Source: Malaya genurostris | Taxonomy: Eukaryota; Arthropoda; Insecta; Diptera; Culicidae | Assembly (NCBI RefSeq): GCF_030247185.1 | Contig: NC_080571.1 | Location: 144,690,091-144,754,090, forward strand | Direction of reading: 5' to 3' | DNA length: 64,000 bases | In this document: positions 1 to 10,034 of the stretch, in pieces | How positions within the stretch are numbered: the first letter of the stretch is position 1 | Layout of the letters: each line of letters starts with the position of its first letter | Program-made: the position numbers and the translations under genes | Notes under the pieces: model-generated | Seen by the model: the letters and a program-made list of their open reading frames with translations, nothing else | Database searches by the model: none | What the model was told of the DNA's origin: nothing

Positions 1-1550
1 CAGTTGTTCCGAAAAATAAACAATTGGATTCAAGGGGTTTTGACATTCGCGCCTAGAACCAGACCTGAAAACTGGCATCTTTTTCCAGAAAAAAACATTT
101 CTTTTCTTCATTTAAAAAAAACGATCAATCATAGTTACGTGAAAAGTTATGTGAATATTTTCCACCCTACTTTTTTATAACATATTTAATAAGATACACT
201 GCCTTAGCTCTAAGATGTTGCGGTCAGACCCTACTTTCCACGTAGGTTTTAATGGACTGCCATTTTAAAGCTGTTTAATGCACAATCCAGTAAAAATTAT
301 TTGATTAATATATAAAATGTAGTGTAGTACTCATATCACATTCAGATACCAGAAAACTGTTATTTTAAATATTGGTTGGAGATTTTCAAAATTTACATAT
401 AAATCATTAGGATTCTAACCATAAAAACATGAACATTTATTTCAGAAAATCTGCATAGAAGTTCTTCTTATTCTTCACTTCTGGGTGGTGTCACCTCACT
501 TGAAATGACACCGATTGATGGCACAGCAAGTTGAGCTATATTGCCAGTTCGATGTCAACATTTCATAAGGGCACATAAACCAATGAGAGTTTCTCTTTGT
601 TTACTTTCTCTTTTGTGAATATCTCCTTAAATTTCACGTGTACCTACAAAGTACCTACAAATGTTCAAATTACTTACACTTGAAGGACTCACAGTTGACC
701 ATTTTCAAAATTGAATTTTTCACACCGGGAATACACGTGAATTATTTGATGTTTGGTCAATTCACGTAAACGAACCGATGATACTCTATCAATTTTAGGG
801 GATGTTCGTGATTTTTCAAGTGATTTTAATGTGAACTTTTTATTTGTGTGTCAAGATAATGAGCACGCTTACTTGTGGTTCTAAAGAATTGGATCAAAAG
901 TCGCACTGTTTCGTAAAAACCATACCTACCCAAAATTGAATAGAATGGGTATTACGACATTTTGGATAAATATGCTTCTCGAAAAATTTGAGTAGATATT
1001 ACTCCCTTTTGTTGACATTTGTAAATTAGTATAAAGTACCAAAGACATTGGAAATCTATTCATGCTTCACAGTGTATTTATATCACAAACGAATTTCCAG
1101 ACATGACAGTCACGATCTTTTTTTGGCGCACATCTACGGTCCTCCGTGAAACTGGCACCAATGGTGATAAATTGGTTGTACTGCTAAGTTCCCATCATCG
1201 CATTCATAATGCAAATGTCAAACCGTGAGAACCCTTTCGATACGTTAGCTCATTTGTATATATTGAGATTTCATGGCACACTTTGGTCGAAATGATAACA
1301 ATGCAATTAATCTCGGTTAATCAAGCGGTGAGTGCGGTCATTTCAGAAGGTACCGGGAACGGACCAGATTTTTATTTAATGTTTGTAAGCACATACATGT
1401 CTTTATTATTTGTCTTTGTTTATATGTTTAAATGTAAACAAGCATTTTAATGTATTTTACTGACAAACTAGAGCCTGATACGCTCTATCTAGCTCGCTAT
1501 CTAAAACACTTTATTTTTTCCATCCTGAATTTTGGTAAACTTTTTACTAC
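1..1550. other. No recognisable gene
   Basis: AT-rich DNA without an open frame worth reporting. I see no terminal repeats, tRNA-like boxes or transposase/RT motifs. It may be low-copy intergenic DNA or an old decayed repeat. Confidence 0.5.
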
Positions 1551-1554
1551 TCAT

Positions 1555-1705
1555 TCGGGTCGGGTACGGGTACAGGTAATTTTTAATCGGGTACGGGTCG
1601 GGTACGGGTAAAATTTTTTATTTTTTATCGGGTACGGGTCGGGTACGGGTAATTTTTTTTATTATTGATCGGGTACGGGTCGGGTACGGGTAATTTTTAA
1701 AATGG
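1555..1705. repeat. GGGTACGGGTC tandem repeat
   Basis: About four imperfect units, each with a doubled GGGTACGGGT-type core followed by an A/T-rich spacer (AATTTTT, then runs of T). The G-rich strand is strongly asymmetric. It resembles a degenerate minisatellite and lies directly beside the module terminus that follows. Confidence 0.8.
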
Positions 1706-1709
1706 AACA

Positions 1710-1772
1710 TGTCCGTTACTTTCGTATTCACGACATCCAGTTGTGTCTCTGACATTACCCACCCGTCTTTTT
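1710..1772 (+). repeat. Terminus of histone-promoter module family (fragment)
   Basis: Contains the block TCGTATTCACGACATCCAG, then a GACATTACCCACCCG stretch and a T-run. The same ~60-bp terminal block recurs at about 9990-10034, 16300-16352 and 56505-56553, and inverted at 19815, 21736 and 63925. Only the terminal part is present here. A LINE ORF1 remnant abuts it on the right. Confidence 0.75.
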
Positions 1773-1774
1773 GA

Positions 1775-2500
1775 TTTTGTTTCTTGTTGCTGTAGATGCG
1801 TCTTATTGTACGTTGTTTGCAGTTGCTGGTTGGTTGGATGGTAAGTTGTTAACTGCAGCTAGTGTACTTTGTTGAAGGGTTGTTGGTGACTTCACTGGTG
1901 TTGGTGACTGTCACAGGTGTACTGGGGTGGCTTGGGGTTGGTGTGAAGGAAGCACCGTTCTCCTTTGGTGTAGTTGACTCCTTGTCCAGTTTATCACATG
2001 GCTTACCGTAGTGAACAGTTTTTTGGCAATATTGACATGTGGCCATCTGATTGTTATAAGTAACAAGTGATTTGCACGGGATTCATGTATCCTGACCCAA
2101 TATCACATAAGAAGGTATAGCCCTCCTCAAGCGCATGCGTAATAAACGTACGCCATTTTGAATACCGGGAAAAAAATTTTCTCTCCGTATTGGGACATAG
2201 TTTTGCGAATATAAGGATCGATGACGCTTGAGGGAAGATAATGCACACGCACTTCTATAGCACTATCTTCCATATATACTGCAATGTTGTACTTGATATT
2301 TTCATGCTCCACATTGTGCACATTATTATTGTCTTTAGCGAATTGAATTGCATCCAACTCTTTATAGAACTGGATATAAACAACATTATTGGTCTTATTG
2401 CATTGAAGTAAATGCACACGTTTAATGTGAAGATGCATTTGCTCCTTAAGCAAACCTTCAAGTTCTCGTATCGAATTTTGCACTGCCTGAAGTCAACAAC
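1775..2500 (-). pseudogene. Non-LTR retrotransposon ORF1 remnant
   Basis: Read on the minus strand, the first part (2483 to about 2165) holds an RNA-binding-like region with the phrase VRVHYLPSSV and a following MSQYGE motif. This resembles ORF1 proteins of I/LOA-like mosquito LINEs. A frameshift near 2165 moves the reading frame, in which GIQNGVRLL and RRAIPSY can be read. A stop follows, and a third piece (2046 to 1849) has a cysteine cluster starting CQYCQKTVHYGKPC that looks like a zinc knuckle. The sequence upstream (2500-2700) could be its 5' UTR. The left end stops at the module terminus near 1774, so the downstream ORF2 is gone. The clade is inferred from motif style only. Confidence 0.6.
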
Positions 2501-2709
2501 AATTGTATTCTTTCGTGTCGGCGGTAACTTTTGTTCGTTTGGTTAACTCATTTCGAGGTCGTTCTATTGTTCACTACACAATACTGTACTTGGTTTCTTC
2601 TGTCCCGAACGTAAGCGGTTTTGTTTTATCGACTGACTTGGATGAGATATGAATGCGAGCAGATGATCAAGATTTATCTTGGTAGATAATACGATCTAAT
2701 TTTTGAAAG

Positions 2710-3831
2710 CCTGTTTTAATCCACCTAGTGGTGTACTAATGCCTTTCTCATAATACTAATGTTTTTTTTTATCCCTTGAAGACTCTGCCAAGATTTTCTT
2801 TTTCAAATTTGGATAAAATTAAAAAAAAAAGCATTGGTGTAAACTACCATCACCTTTTCAATTTGTTAACAGTTATGGCAAATTAATATAGATTTAAATG
2901 TGGGAACCCTGCACGCTATACAAAATTGAACAAAGTACGCTAGGTGGGTGCGTTTTCATGTTTTTCCGTACCAGCACGTACCGATGCACACCGATTTTGC
3001 ATAATTTTGTATGACAGTTTTAAAGTTTTGATACTCATTACCCTATAATTGATACTCATTACCCTATAATAAATAAAGAGATGGCTTTTTGTCAATTTTT
3101 TCTCGTCAAAACATTTATTTTTCGTTAAAGGCCAAAATTTCAAAGATTCAAGAATGGTGTAACATTTATAATAGTTTGTTGAAAAACGGTTACTCTATAA
3201 CAAGCACTTTCTAGACACATCGGCTTCGATTGCGCACTATTACCAGTGCGTTCGGAAGCGGAAACCGGGGACTAGTAGTCCCAAAGTAGGTTTATATAGC
3301 CACCGACTAACAGGATCTGCCAACTAGATGAATTTACCAGTAAATTTTATAAAAATGTGCACCTCGAATCGTCATCGTCAGTAAAAAAAATACTCACGAA
3401 ACCAAAAATTTTTGCTAATCGTACTGTAATACCGGAACCGTAAGATGGATCTGGATCAACTTTTCAGAGACTTTTCAAAGAATTTCAAGACCTTTCATTT
3501 GCATCTTAGTTTGTAAAAATCGGTTAAGAAATTTCCGAAAAAAATGAATGCGCATTTTCTCATAGATTTGCATATATTGCCTTGTAATTAAGGAACCGGA
3601 AGTCGGGTCGAGATATCATTCAATAGCGATCTATGGGACCATAAGACCTTTCGTTTGAATCCAAGTTTGTGAAAATCGGTTCAGCAGTCTCTGAGAAAAT
3701 CGAGTGAAATTACTTGTCAAATACACACATACATACATACATACGCACACAAATATTTTCTCAGTTCGTCGAGCTGAGTCGAAGAAAGAAACCGACTGAT
3801 TTCCTCTATTGCAGATACTTCCGGAGCACGT
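2710..3831 (+). mobile_element. AGAAAGGC-type element, diverged copy
   Basis: Starts with the family signature CCTGTTTTAATCCACCTAG followed by GCCTTTCTCAT. It contains degenerate units with 'aaccggaagtcg' and 'gtttgtgaaaatcggtt', then an ACATACATAC run and the 'gtcgagctgagtcgaa' block typical of the 3' part. The closing terminus is missing because the DD37E transposon remnant begins at about 3832. A 20-bp direct duplication containing GATACTCATTACCC lies at 3027-3070. Confidence 0.75.
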
Positions 3832-4823
3832 AAAGACTGTCCCAGAAAGTATAGGCGCACTTTGATTTCGCTGTAAATAATTCACAAGTGTTAGATATTC
3901 AAATTCTATTTGATATACTGATAATATTAGACTACAACAACAGAATATTATTCTCAACATTTGTTACTTAGGCATTGTAAACTAGCTGGCGAAGAAGGTG
4001 CGAATGTTCCTCATCAAATTCCGTACAGACTTCTTGACGACAAGTTTTGACACTTTTTTCCAATCTTTTTCGAACTGTTGAATGGTTTCGGCTGCCGAGA
4101 CATGCTTCCTAAGATGTGCCTTCGTTAATGCCAAAAATTTCTTAATTGGTCGAAGTTGTGGGCAATTTGGTGGATTCATGTCTTTTGGGACGAAAGTGAC
4201 ATTTTTGGTAGTATTTGGCTACGGTTGATTTCGAGTAGTGACAAGAAGTAAGATTTGGCCAGAAGACAACAGGATGGCTTCGAATCATGAGTAGAAGTGG
4301 TTTTTGTACACATTCCTTGATGCTTTCGCTGTTCATTGAAGCAGTGGTGATGAAGGGTTTCGAAATCGTACCACAGCTGCAAATTGCTTGCCAGACCATA
4401 GCTTTCTTACCAAATTTTTCGACTTCAATGAATGTCTCGGACTGGTTTAACACTTGCCCTTCTCGCACCGTATAATATTGTGGTCCCGGCAAGGATTTGT
4501 AATCGAGTTTCACGTAGGTTTCGTCGTCCATGATTGAGCAGTTCAAATTTCCACCAAGAATCGTATTGTACAGTTTTCGAACCTCCGGCCTGATTGATGC
4601 TTCCTGTTTCGGACTACGTTTGGTTGTTTCTGCTTCTTATAGGTTCGAAGATTCAAACGTTTTTTAGCACATCCCGAACTGAAACCTCCTTCTTTTGTTC
4701 GAACTTTTCAGTATACGTTTATCCAACTGAGGGTTAGCAGGATCTTTCTTTCGACCCGTTTTCGGTTTATCCTCAAAGGTTTTAACCTCACCGCACTTCC
4801 TGATTGCATTCTGCACGGCTTTT
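3832..4823 (-). pseudogene. ITmD37E-type Tc1/mariner transposase, inactive
   Basis: The minus strand encodes the catalytic half of a DDE transposase. The first Asp lies in MDDETYVK. The second catalytic motif reads FWPNLTSCHYS, where the Asp is Asn. After a 1-nt frameshift near 4200 comes NPPNCPQLRPIKKF, where the final catalytic Glu is Lys. The spacing from second to third catalytic position is 37 residues once the frameshift is allowed for, the DD37E arrangement known from mosquitoes. The N-terminal DNA-binding part is present only in pieces (RKCGEVKTFEDKP near 4790). The 3' end carries a likely terminal repeat AGACTGTCCCAGAAAGTAT at 3834. The 5' end is cut off by a module beginning at 4824. 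Two catalytic substitutions, a frameshift and a missing terminus make it dead. Confidence 0.85.
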
Positions 4824-5433
4824 GTCGTGAATACGACTTACTTTACCAGGGGTGCCTCTTCAAAATTTACCCTCTGAGAGAGTGATAAGTTTTTGATCGT
4901 GAATATCTCATGTTATATCTAATGAATCAACATAATTCTTGCTACACGCCCTCGGAAATATGATCACAATTTCATAATAAAATTTTCAGTTGTGTGATAT
5001 ATTCTTAAATAGTTCAAAATTAAACTTTTCTGAAATGTTTGGTATAAACGAGTATAAAAGAAGATAATTCATAAGGCGCGTTTGCCTTTCTCGTATTTTG
5101 AAAGCTCATAACTCAGTGATCTGTAGAAGGATTTATATAATCTATCTACCGATAGAATCGAAAATTTTCAACTTGAACGTGTATTACAACAATATTGAAA
5201 TTTTTCAATAGTACACTATTGAAAAACCTGTTTGATTAAACTCATGACAGCACCAGCCAATCAGATGTCGCGAATACTGCATCTATACAAGAGCATTCAT
5301 ATAAAAGTTGAGTGGTTCATTTTTCCTACCATTTGTTGAGTAACTGTTCACGAAACAAGACACACGAGAGAAACATCGAGGACCTGTCATCTCACTGTTT
5401 CCCGATCTGAATGCACGAGACACCGTCAGCACA
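4824..5433 (+). promoter_or_regulatory. Histone-type promoter inside chimeric module
   Basis: The module begins with GTCGTGAATACGACTTAC and runs into a promoter-like region. There is a short perfect inverted repeat (ttcaatag...ctattgaa) at 5206-5225, a CCAAT-type GCCAATCAG near 5258, a TATA-like CATATAAAAG near 5299, and a leader ending ACGAGACACCGTCAGCAC directly before an H2B start codon. Homologous sequence occurs inverted at 20540-21016 and direct at 54345-54900. The order of CCAAT, TATA, short leader and histone ATG is the known layout of replication-dependent histone genes. That this copy ever drove transcription is inference. Confidence 0.6.
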
Positions 5434-5487
5434 ATGACACCGAAAATCGGTAGAAAGGCAGCCAAAAAGTCCAGCAAGGCCCATTGC
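5434..5487 (+). pseudogene. Histone H2B N-terminal fragment
   Basis: From the ATG, about 16 codons read MTPKIGRKAAKKSSKAH, matching the lysine-rich tail of insect H2B (family start MAPKTSGKAAKK). The similarity then stops abruptly. The following DNA repeats part of the leader (gaaacaagacacac) and joins the 'cgtcactaacacattcaa' repeat segment. No histone fold remains, so this is a relic that only marks the origin of the module. Confidence 0.75.
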
Positions 5488-5539
5488 CGAAACAAGACAC
5501 ACACGAGAACCATCTCAGATCTCAATATTTCCTACCAAA

Positions 5540-5780
5540 AAATTCATCAAGATGGAAGTTAAATTAATTTGCACCATCACTAACACATTAAATTACGAAC
5601 GGCCATGCGAAAGCGAAAGTGATGATTTTGAACACATCTTCATACTAGTATACAAATATGCCGTGCGAAACAGAGTTGAACAAATTGAACAAATGAAAGA
5701 GATGAACAAATTGTTAGAACAAATGTTTCCACTTGATTTGCGCATTCTACTTTCCAGGCGTATCAGAACTGGCTAAATTT
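5540..5780 (+). repeat. 'cactaacacattcaat' repeat segment, copy 1
   Basis: A shared ~150-bp segment (start 'cac.atcactaacacatt', later 'gaacacatctt.atactagtat' and 'atgccgtgcgaaacag'). It recurs at 9205-9335, 15780-15915 and 55680-55830, each time downstream of histone-derived or module DNA. No coding function is visible. Confidence 0.7.
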
Positions 5781-5834
5781 AAAGCAATCCTAAATATTTC
5801 TTTACTACAGTGATGATCGTCATGAAAAGGACGG

Positions 5835-6118
5835 GGTTTTGAACTCCTCGTCGTTACGGATGGCCAGCTGCAGATTTTCGTTTTCTTGTTGTCACGGGCA
5901 GCGTTACCGGCCAATTCCAACACTTCGGCAACCAAGTACTCCATCACTGCCGCCAGATAGACCGGTGCACCGGCACCGACACGCTCTGCGTAGTTTCCCT
6001 TCCGGAGCAGACGATGGATGTTGCCAACTGGGAACTGCAGACCAGCACGGTTCGAGCGGAACTTTGCCTTGCCCTTAACTGTTCCTCCTGTGTGCGTGTT
6101 TTTGCGTAAAAATTCCAC
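5835..6118 (-). pseudogene. Histone H2A pseudogene (C-terminally truncated)
   Basis: Minus-strand translation from about residue 12 matches insect H2A closely: VKGKAK, RSNRAGLQFPVG, HRLLRKGNYAERVGAGAPVYLAAVMEYL and ELAGNAARDNKKT (up to about 5873). The N-terminus is replaced: MSGRG is missing and an unrelated 10-residue stretch precedes it. After NKKTK a small deletion removes the IPRH block and shifts frame. LQLAIRNDEEF is then readable in another frame to about 5840, and similarity ends before the docking domain. Upstream at 6181-6190 a minus-strand TATA box belongs to a divergent H2A/H2B promoter. H2A normally packages DNA with H2B in the nucleosome; this copy cannot make a full protein. 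Confidence 0.9.
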
Positions 6119-6292
6119 AAGATGCTGTTAACAGCTAAACAACCAATTCAGTATTACTCGTTGCCGCTCTACTAACTCTCTCTTTTATATCGTTTCACTG
6201 TTTCCTGTTCTGCGATATTTTAACAAAGGGGACGTCCATACACCGCTACCAGTAGCAGGTATAAAATGATATGTGATGTGATAAATAGCGTC
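6119..6292. promoter_or_regulatory. Divergent H2A-H2B promoter (left half)
   Basis: Two opposed TATA boxes are visible: TATAAAAG on the minus strand at 6182-6189 facing the H2A pseudogene, and TATAAAA on the plus strand at 6260-6266 facing H2B. A Jockey element is inserted after 6292, about 30 bp downstream of the plus TATA, at the expected H2B transcription start. The other half resumes at 9114. An intact paralogue lies at 15572-15762. Confidence 0.75.
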
Positions 6293-7395
6293 CCCACATT
6301 CAAAGTCCTTCTGGTCCTTAACGAAGGTGCTTAAGAAAAAACCGAAGCCTATTCCTCCTCTGCTGCCACCCCAGGACGCAGCTGAAGGAATACCTTTAAT
6401 CACACCAGTAGAGAAGGCAAATGCGCTAGGCCAGCAGTTTGTGTGTTCTCACAATTTAGGACTCAACATTGTTAGTCCACATGAAAGATCCGTTGCTGAT
6501 AGCGTAGCTGAGGTTGACCAATCAAACAGCTTGGTTGCTGAGGAAAGTAGAGTCACTGCGAATGAGCTGATGGCTATTGTGAAAAAAATCCAAAAATATG
6601 AAGGCCCCCGGTTTCGACAACACATTCAACATTGAGCTGAAACATTTGAGTATTCGCTCATTTGTCTTCTTAGCTAAAATTTTTAACAGGTGCTGGGAGC
6701 TTGGTTACTTCCCTTCAGTTTTGAAACCGGGGCTAGATCCTTCCTTTTACAATAGCTATCGGCCCATCAGCTTACTCTCTGCCCTATCCAAGCTGTTGGA
6801 AAAGTCAATACAAAGGCGAATTCTTGCTTTCGCAGATGAACAGGTTATATTTCTGGAAGAACAGTTTGGGTTCCGGAAAGGAAGATCCACCATCCACCAA
6901 CTCACTAGGGCAAACAACGTCATCCAGCAAAACAAATCAGTGTCCAAAACGACTGCCATGGCAATATTGGATATTGAAAAGGCATTCGATAATGTGTGGC
7001 ACGATGGCCTGGTGTTTAAACTGCATTGGTATAATTCTCCCATGTATCTTATTAAAATTATCAAAAATTATCTTGCAGATAGAGCATTCCAGGTTTCTCT
7101 GAGTAATGCACTTTCAGAAAGATTTACTATTCCTGCGGGTGTACCCCAAGGAAGTATCCTAGGTCCCATTCTATACAACATTTTTACATCAGACATCCCA
7201 CCTGCAGCGCCCTTAGCGCTCTTGGAATGTGCTCGGGGTTGCTGAGGTGTTTTTGTTTACGCGACACGCGCTCTGCGTAAACAAACAAATTTCACGGACA
7301 ACCGCGGTAACGTTCACGATGGTCTCGGGTTTAGGCCGAGCAGTTAGTGAAATGTTAGGAGCATAAAAACCCCTAGTCGGGGAAAAGTTAGGTCT

Positions 7396-7690
7396 CAGCT
7401 CAGATTCAATTTCTGAAGGCATCTAAAGAATTAAGTGAAAGATTGTTGTAACCAGTTCAGATTCAATTTCTGAAGGCATCTAAAGAATTAAGTGAAAGAT
7501 TGTTGTAACCAGGTCAGATTCAATTTCTGAAGGCATCTAAAGAATTAAGTGAAAGATTGTTGTAACCAGTTCAGATTCAATTTCTGAAGGCATCTGAAGA
7601 ATTGAGTGAAAGATTGTTGTAATGAGTTCAAATTCAATTTCGGAAGGCATCTAAAGAATTGAGTGAAAGATTGCTGTAATGAATAAAGAT
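7396..7690. repeat. 59-bp tandem array in solo LTR
   Basis: About five units of roughly 59 bp, each with 'cagattcaatttctgaaggcatc' followed by 'aagaatt.agtgaaagattg' and 'tgtaa'. The first three are almost identical and the last two diverged, which suggests recent expansion at one side. Confidence 0.9.
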
Positions 7691-7779
7691 TTAACAGTTT
7701 CATGTGCAGTGTTTGATACTCATATGCGAGAAGAACAAAATAGTTATACACAACCATTGCTCGTGTCAAGATAGTGTTA

Positions 7780-7910
7780 ATAAATATACGACAACAAAAT
7801 TATGTGTTGAAGAATTAGTATTGACAATATACGGCAATAAAATTATGTGTTGAAGAATTAGTGTTGACAATATACGACAACAAAAGTATGTGTTGAAGAA
7901 TAACTTCTTT
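7780..7910. repeat. ~54-bp tandem repeat in solo LTR
   Basis: Three imperfect units containing 'atacgacaacaaaattatgtg' and 'ttgaagaattagt.ttgacaat'. It lies inside the same LTR as the 59-bp array. Confidence 0.8.
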
Positions 7911-9113
7911 TATTAATGTAAACAAGTAAATGTTGAGACATATATTCGACGAGATCACCATGAAGTGTTGTGAATAGATTTACAAACTAGTGGAGTATGC
8001 AATAGAACTACGAGTCAAATTAAAGAAAATAACGCAACATACTATGGTTGTAGCATAACTGCACAGAATTTACGGTGAAAGTTAAAAGTTATTCTAATGT
8101 AAATGTGTGAAAATCACAAAAAGATTTGAAACTCAGAAAAAGGTGAAATTCGTGACATTAAACTCAAGTACATGTAGAAACCGAATTGAAGAGTATTACT
8201 CCGTATAGAACTGAAAGAAACGTCATCTTCGTTATTCTGCCACCCGCCACCGCTCGGCCGGGAGCCTACACACCTCTTCCGGGTGGTGGTGTTCTGTAAC
8301 AATTTTCTGATGATACTGCCATTCTTTACAAAGGTCGTGTTTTTAATGCTCTGAAGAATAAACTACAGACAGGTCTGGACGCTCTAACTGAATATTTTAC
8401 AAGCTGGAAAATTGTGATCAATGCAGCAAAAACTCAGGTCATCTTGTTTACACATTCAAGATCTCCAAAACTTGTTCCATCAGACGAATGCCGAATACGA
8501 TTTGGTGATGAGGTCATCCAATGGTCCGACGAAGTTATCTATCTAGGACTCACCTTTAACAGACATCTGATATTCAGGTCACATGTAGACAAAATCGTTT
8601 CAAAATGCAGCATACTCATTAGGTCTCTGTATCCGCTGATTTGTAGAACCGCAATTGAATACGCAGTCCCTGTTTGGCGGGGCTGTGCACGAACACACAA
8701 ACGTAGGCTTCAGCGCATTCAAAGTAAGATCTTAAAGATGATTCTAAATCTACCCCCTTGGACAAGGACTAGTGGAGTACATGAGATGGCCTCCCTGGAT
8801 ATACTAGAACAAAAATTCGAACAATACTGCACGAAATTTGAAGAGAGGTGCTCAATCTCTGAAATACAATTAATTCAAAATTTGTACGAATTAGGTTAGG
8901 GATAGTTATAAGTAGGTAGATATTTTAATAATTAAAATAAATATTATGATTAAACATTAGTATGTAAAACAAGAGTAACGAAAACACCTACTATTAATAA
9001 CGAATCGTATGAACAACAAAGATGAAAGGCCAAAGGGTCAAAACACTTGTACTGTAAAATGTTGATGTAATACACAAAAATAAGATTAATAAACTGATAT
9101 TTATGCAAAAAAA

Positions 9114-9202
9114 TGATAAATAGCGTCATTTAAGTTAAAGTAGCTACTCTGAACGTACGAGACACCGTCAGCACGATGGCACCGAAAACCGGTAGAAAGG
9201 CA
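9114..9202 (+). pseudogene. H2B leader and first codons (right half of split promoter)
   Basis: After the second copy of the target duplication comes the H2B leader (ACGAGACACCGTCAGCAC) and ATG at 9176, reading MAPKTGRKA. Histone similarity stops there, and the frame ends a few codons later in the fused repeat segment (DFYRY, stop). Together with 6119-6292 this reconstitutes the promoter layout seen intact at 15572-15762. Confidence 0.8.
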
Positions 9203-9204
9203 GA

Positions 9205-9335
9205 TTTTTACCGTTACTAACACATTCAATCACGAACGGCAATGCGAAAGCGAATATTGAACACATCTTTATGGGGTATGGGGACGTGTGCACATATGCC
9301 ATGCGAATCAGGGTTGCCATATATATAGGTTAATC
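9205..9335 (+). repeat. 'cactaacacattcaat' repeat segment, copy 2
   Basis: Same segment as 5540-5780 and 15780-15915, joined directly to the H2B start fragment and followed by the TTA microsatellite. Confidence 0.75.
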
Positions 9336-9337
9336 TG

Positions 9338-9615
<278 letters not shown>

Positions 9616-10034
9616 CTTTCATTATTGTTATTAGAATGACTCTTGCTTACCGAAGATCGTCTGTACATTTCAGACCAGGCCATTGCAGTGGTCTCGCACT
9701 GAAATTTAAAGAAGAATCAGATATCTTCGAACTTCATACCTTCAATAAAAGCAAACTACAAATTTGTCGTACCTAGCCTCCTATATTAGAAATTAAAAAG
9801 GAATTGTTTCAAGTTTTGAATATATAGTTATAGAATAGTAGCTGTTTAATGAAACTAATCTGTACTTTAATGTAGGTGCATCGCTTCAAACTATTAGTGA
9901 AAAAGAGAAAAGCTTGCACAATTCATACAATCAATCAACTAACTGATATTCGGAAAAGTGATGGGAGCGTGTCAGTTTTTTTGTATTCACGACATCCAGT
10001 TATGTCTCTGACATTACCCACCCGCCTTTTTTTT
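9616..10034 (+). repeat. Histone-module 3' part and terminus
   Basis: Unique-looking 3' half of the module ending in TCGTATTCACGAC-type and GACATTACCCACCCGCC plus a T-run. It aligns along its whole length with 15946-16352 (for example 'ttcagaccaggccattgca' and 'gtgatgggagcgtgtcag'). No coding potential. Confidence 0.8.

Larger units (their letters stand above)
7203..8270 (+). mobile_element. Solo LTR (about 1.07 kb)
   Basis: Begins TGCAGCGCCC and ends GAGCCTACA (TG...CA), flanked by a 4-bp duplication CACC at 7199-7202 and 8271-8274. It interrupts the Jockey RT exactly where the uninterrupted copy reads SDIPPLPGGG. There are no internal coding sequences or primer-binding site, so it is the product of LTR-LTR recombination. 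It contains a TATA-like CATAAAAACC near 7363 and two tandem arrays. The strand is arbitrary. The 4-bp TSD fits a Ty3/gypsy-like integrase, but the parent family is not identified. Confidence 0.85.
6327..8899 (+). pseudogene. Jockey ORF2 reverse transcriptase, interrupted
   Basis: Pieces at 6327-6635, 6598-7245 and 8414-8899 form the RT of a Jockey-type ORF2. Visible blocks are KPGLDPSFYNSYRPISLLSA (fingers), EQFGFRKGRSTIHQLT, AILDIEKAFDNVWHDGL (first catalytic Asp) and AGVPQGSILGPILYNIF. After the LTR insertion the second catalytic block reads FSDD instead of FADD and is preceded by a stop. The C-terminal part ends near 8899 with YELG. A frameshift lies near 6600. About 25 residues are missing after ICRT relative to copy 2, including the SKLCLKNQ segment. 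It is not functional. Confidence 0.88.
6293..9113 (+). mobile_element. Jockey LINE, 5'-truncated (copy 1)
   Basis: A 3' portion of a Jockey element, nearly identical to the antisense copy at 12.2-15.6 kb. It starts inside ORF2 before the RT domain (KKPKPIPP linker). It ends with a 3' UTR and short A-run (aaaaaaa at 9107-9113). It is flanked by a 14-bp target site duplication, TGATAAATAGCGTC, at 6279-6292 and 9114-9127. That proves a single target-primed insertion into histone promoter DNA. A solo LTR at 7203-8270 interrupts it. Confidence 0.92.

Noticed and set aside
5434..5525. Functional H2B gene
   Set aside because: Only about 16 codons match; the histone fold is absent.
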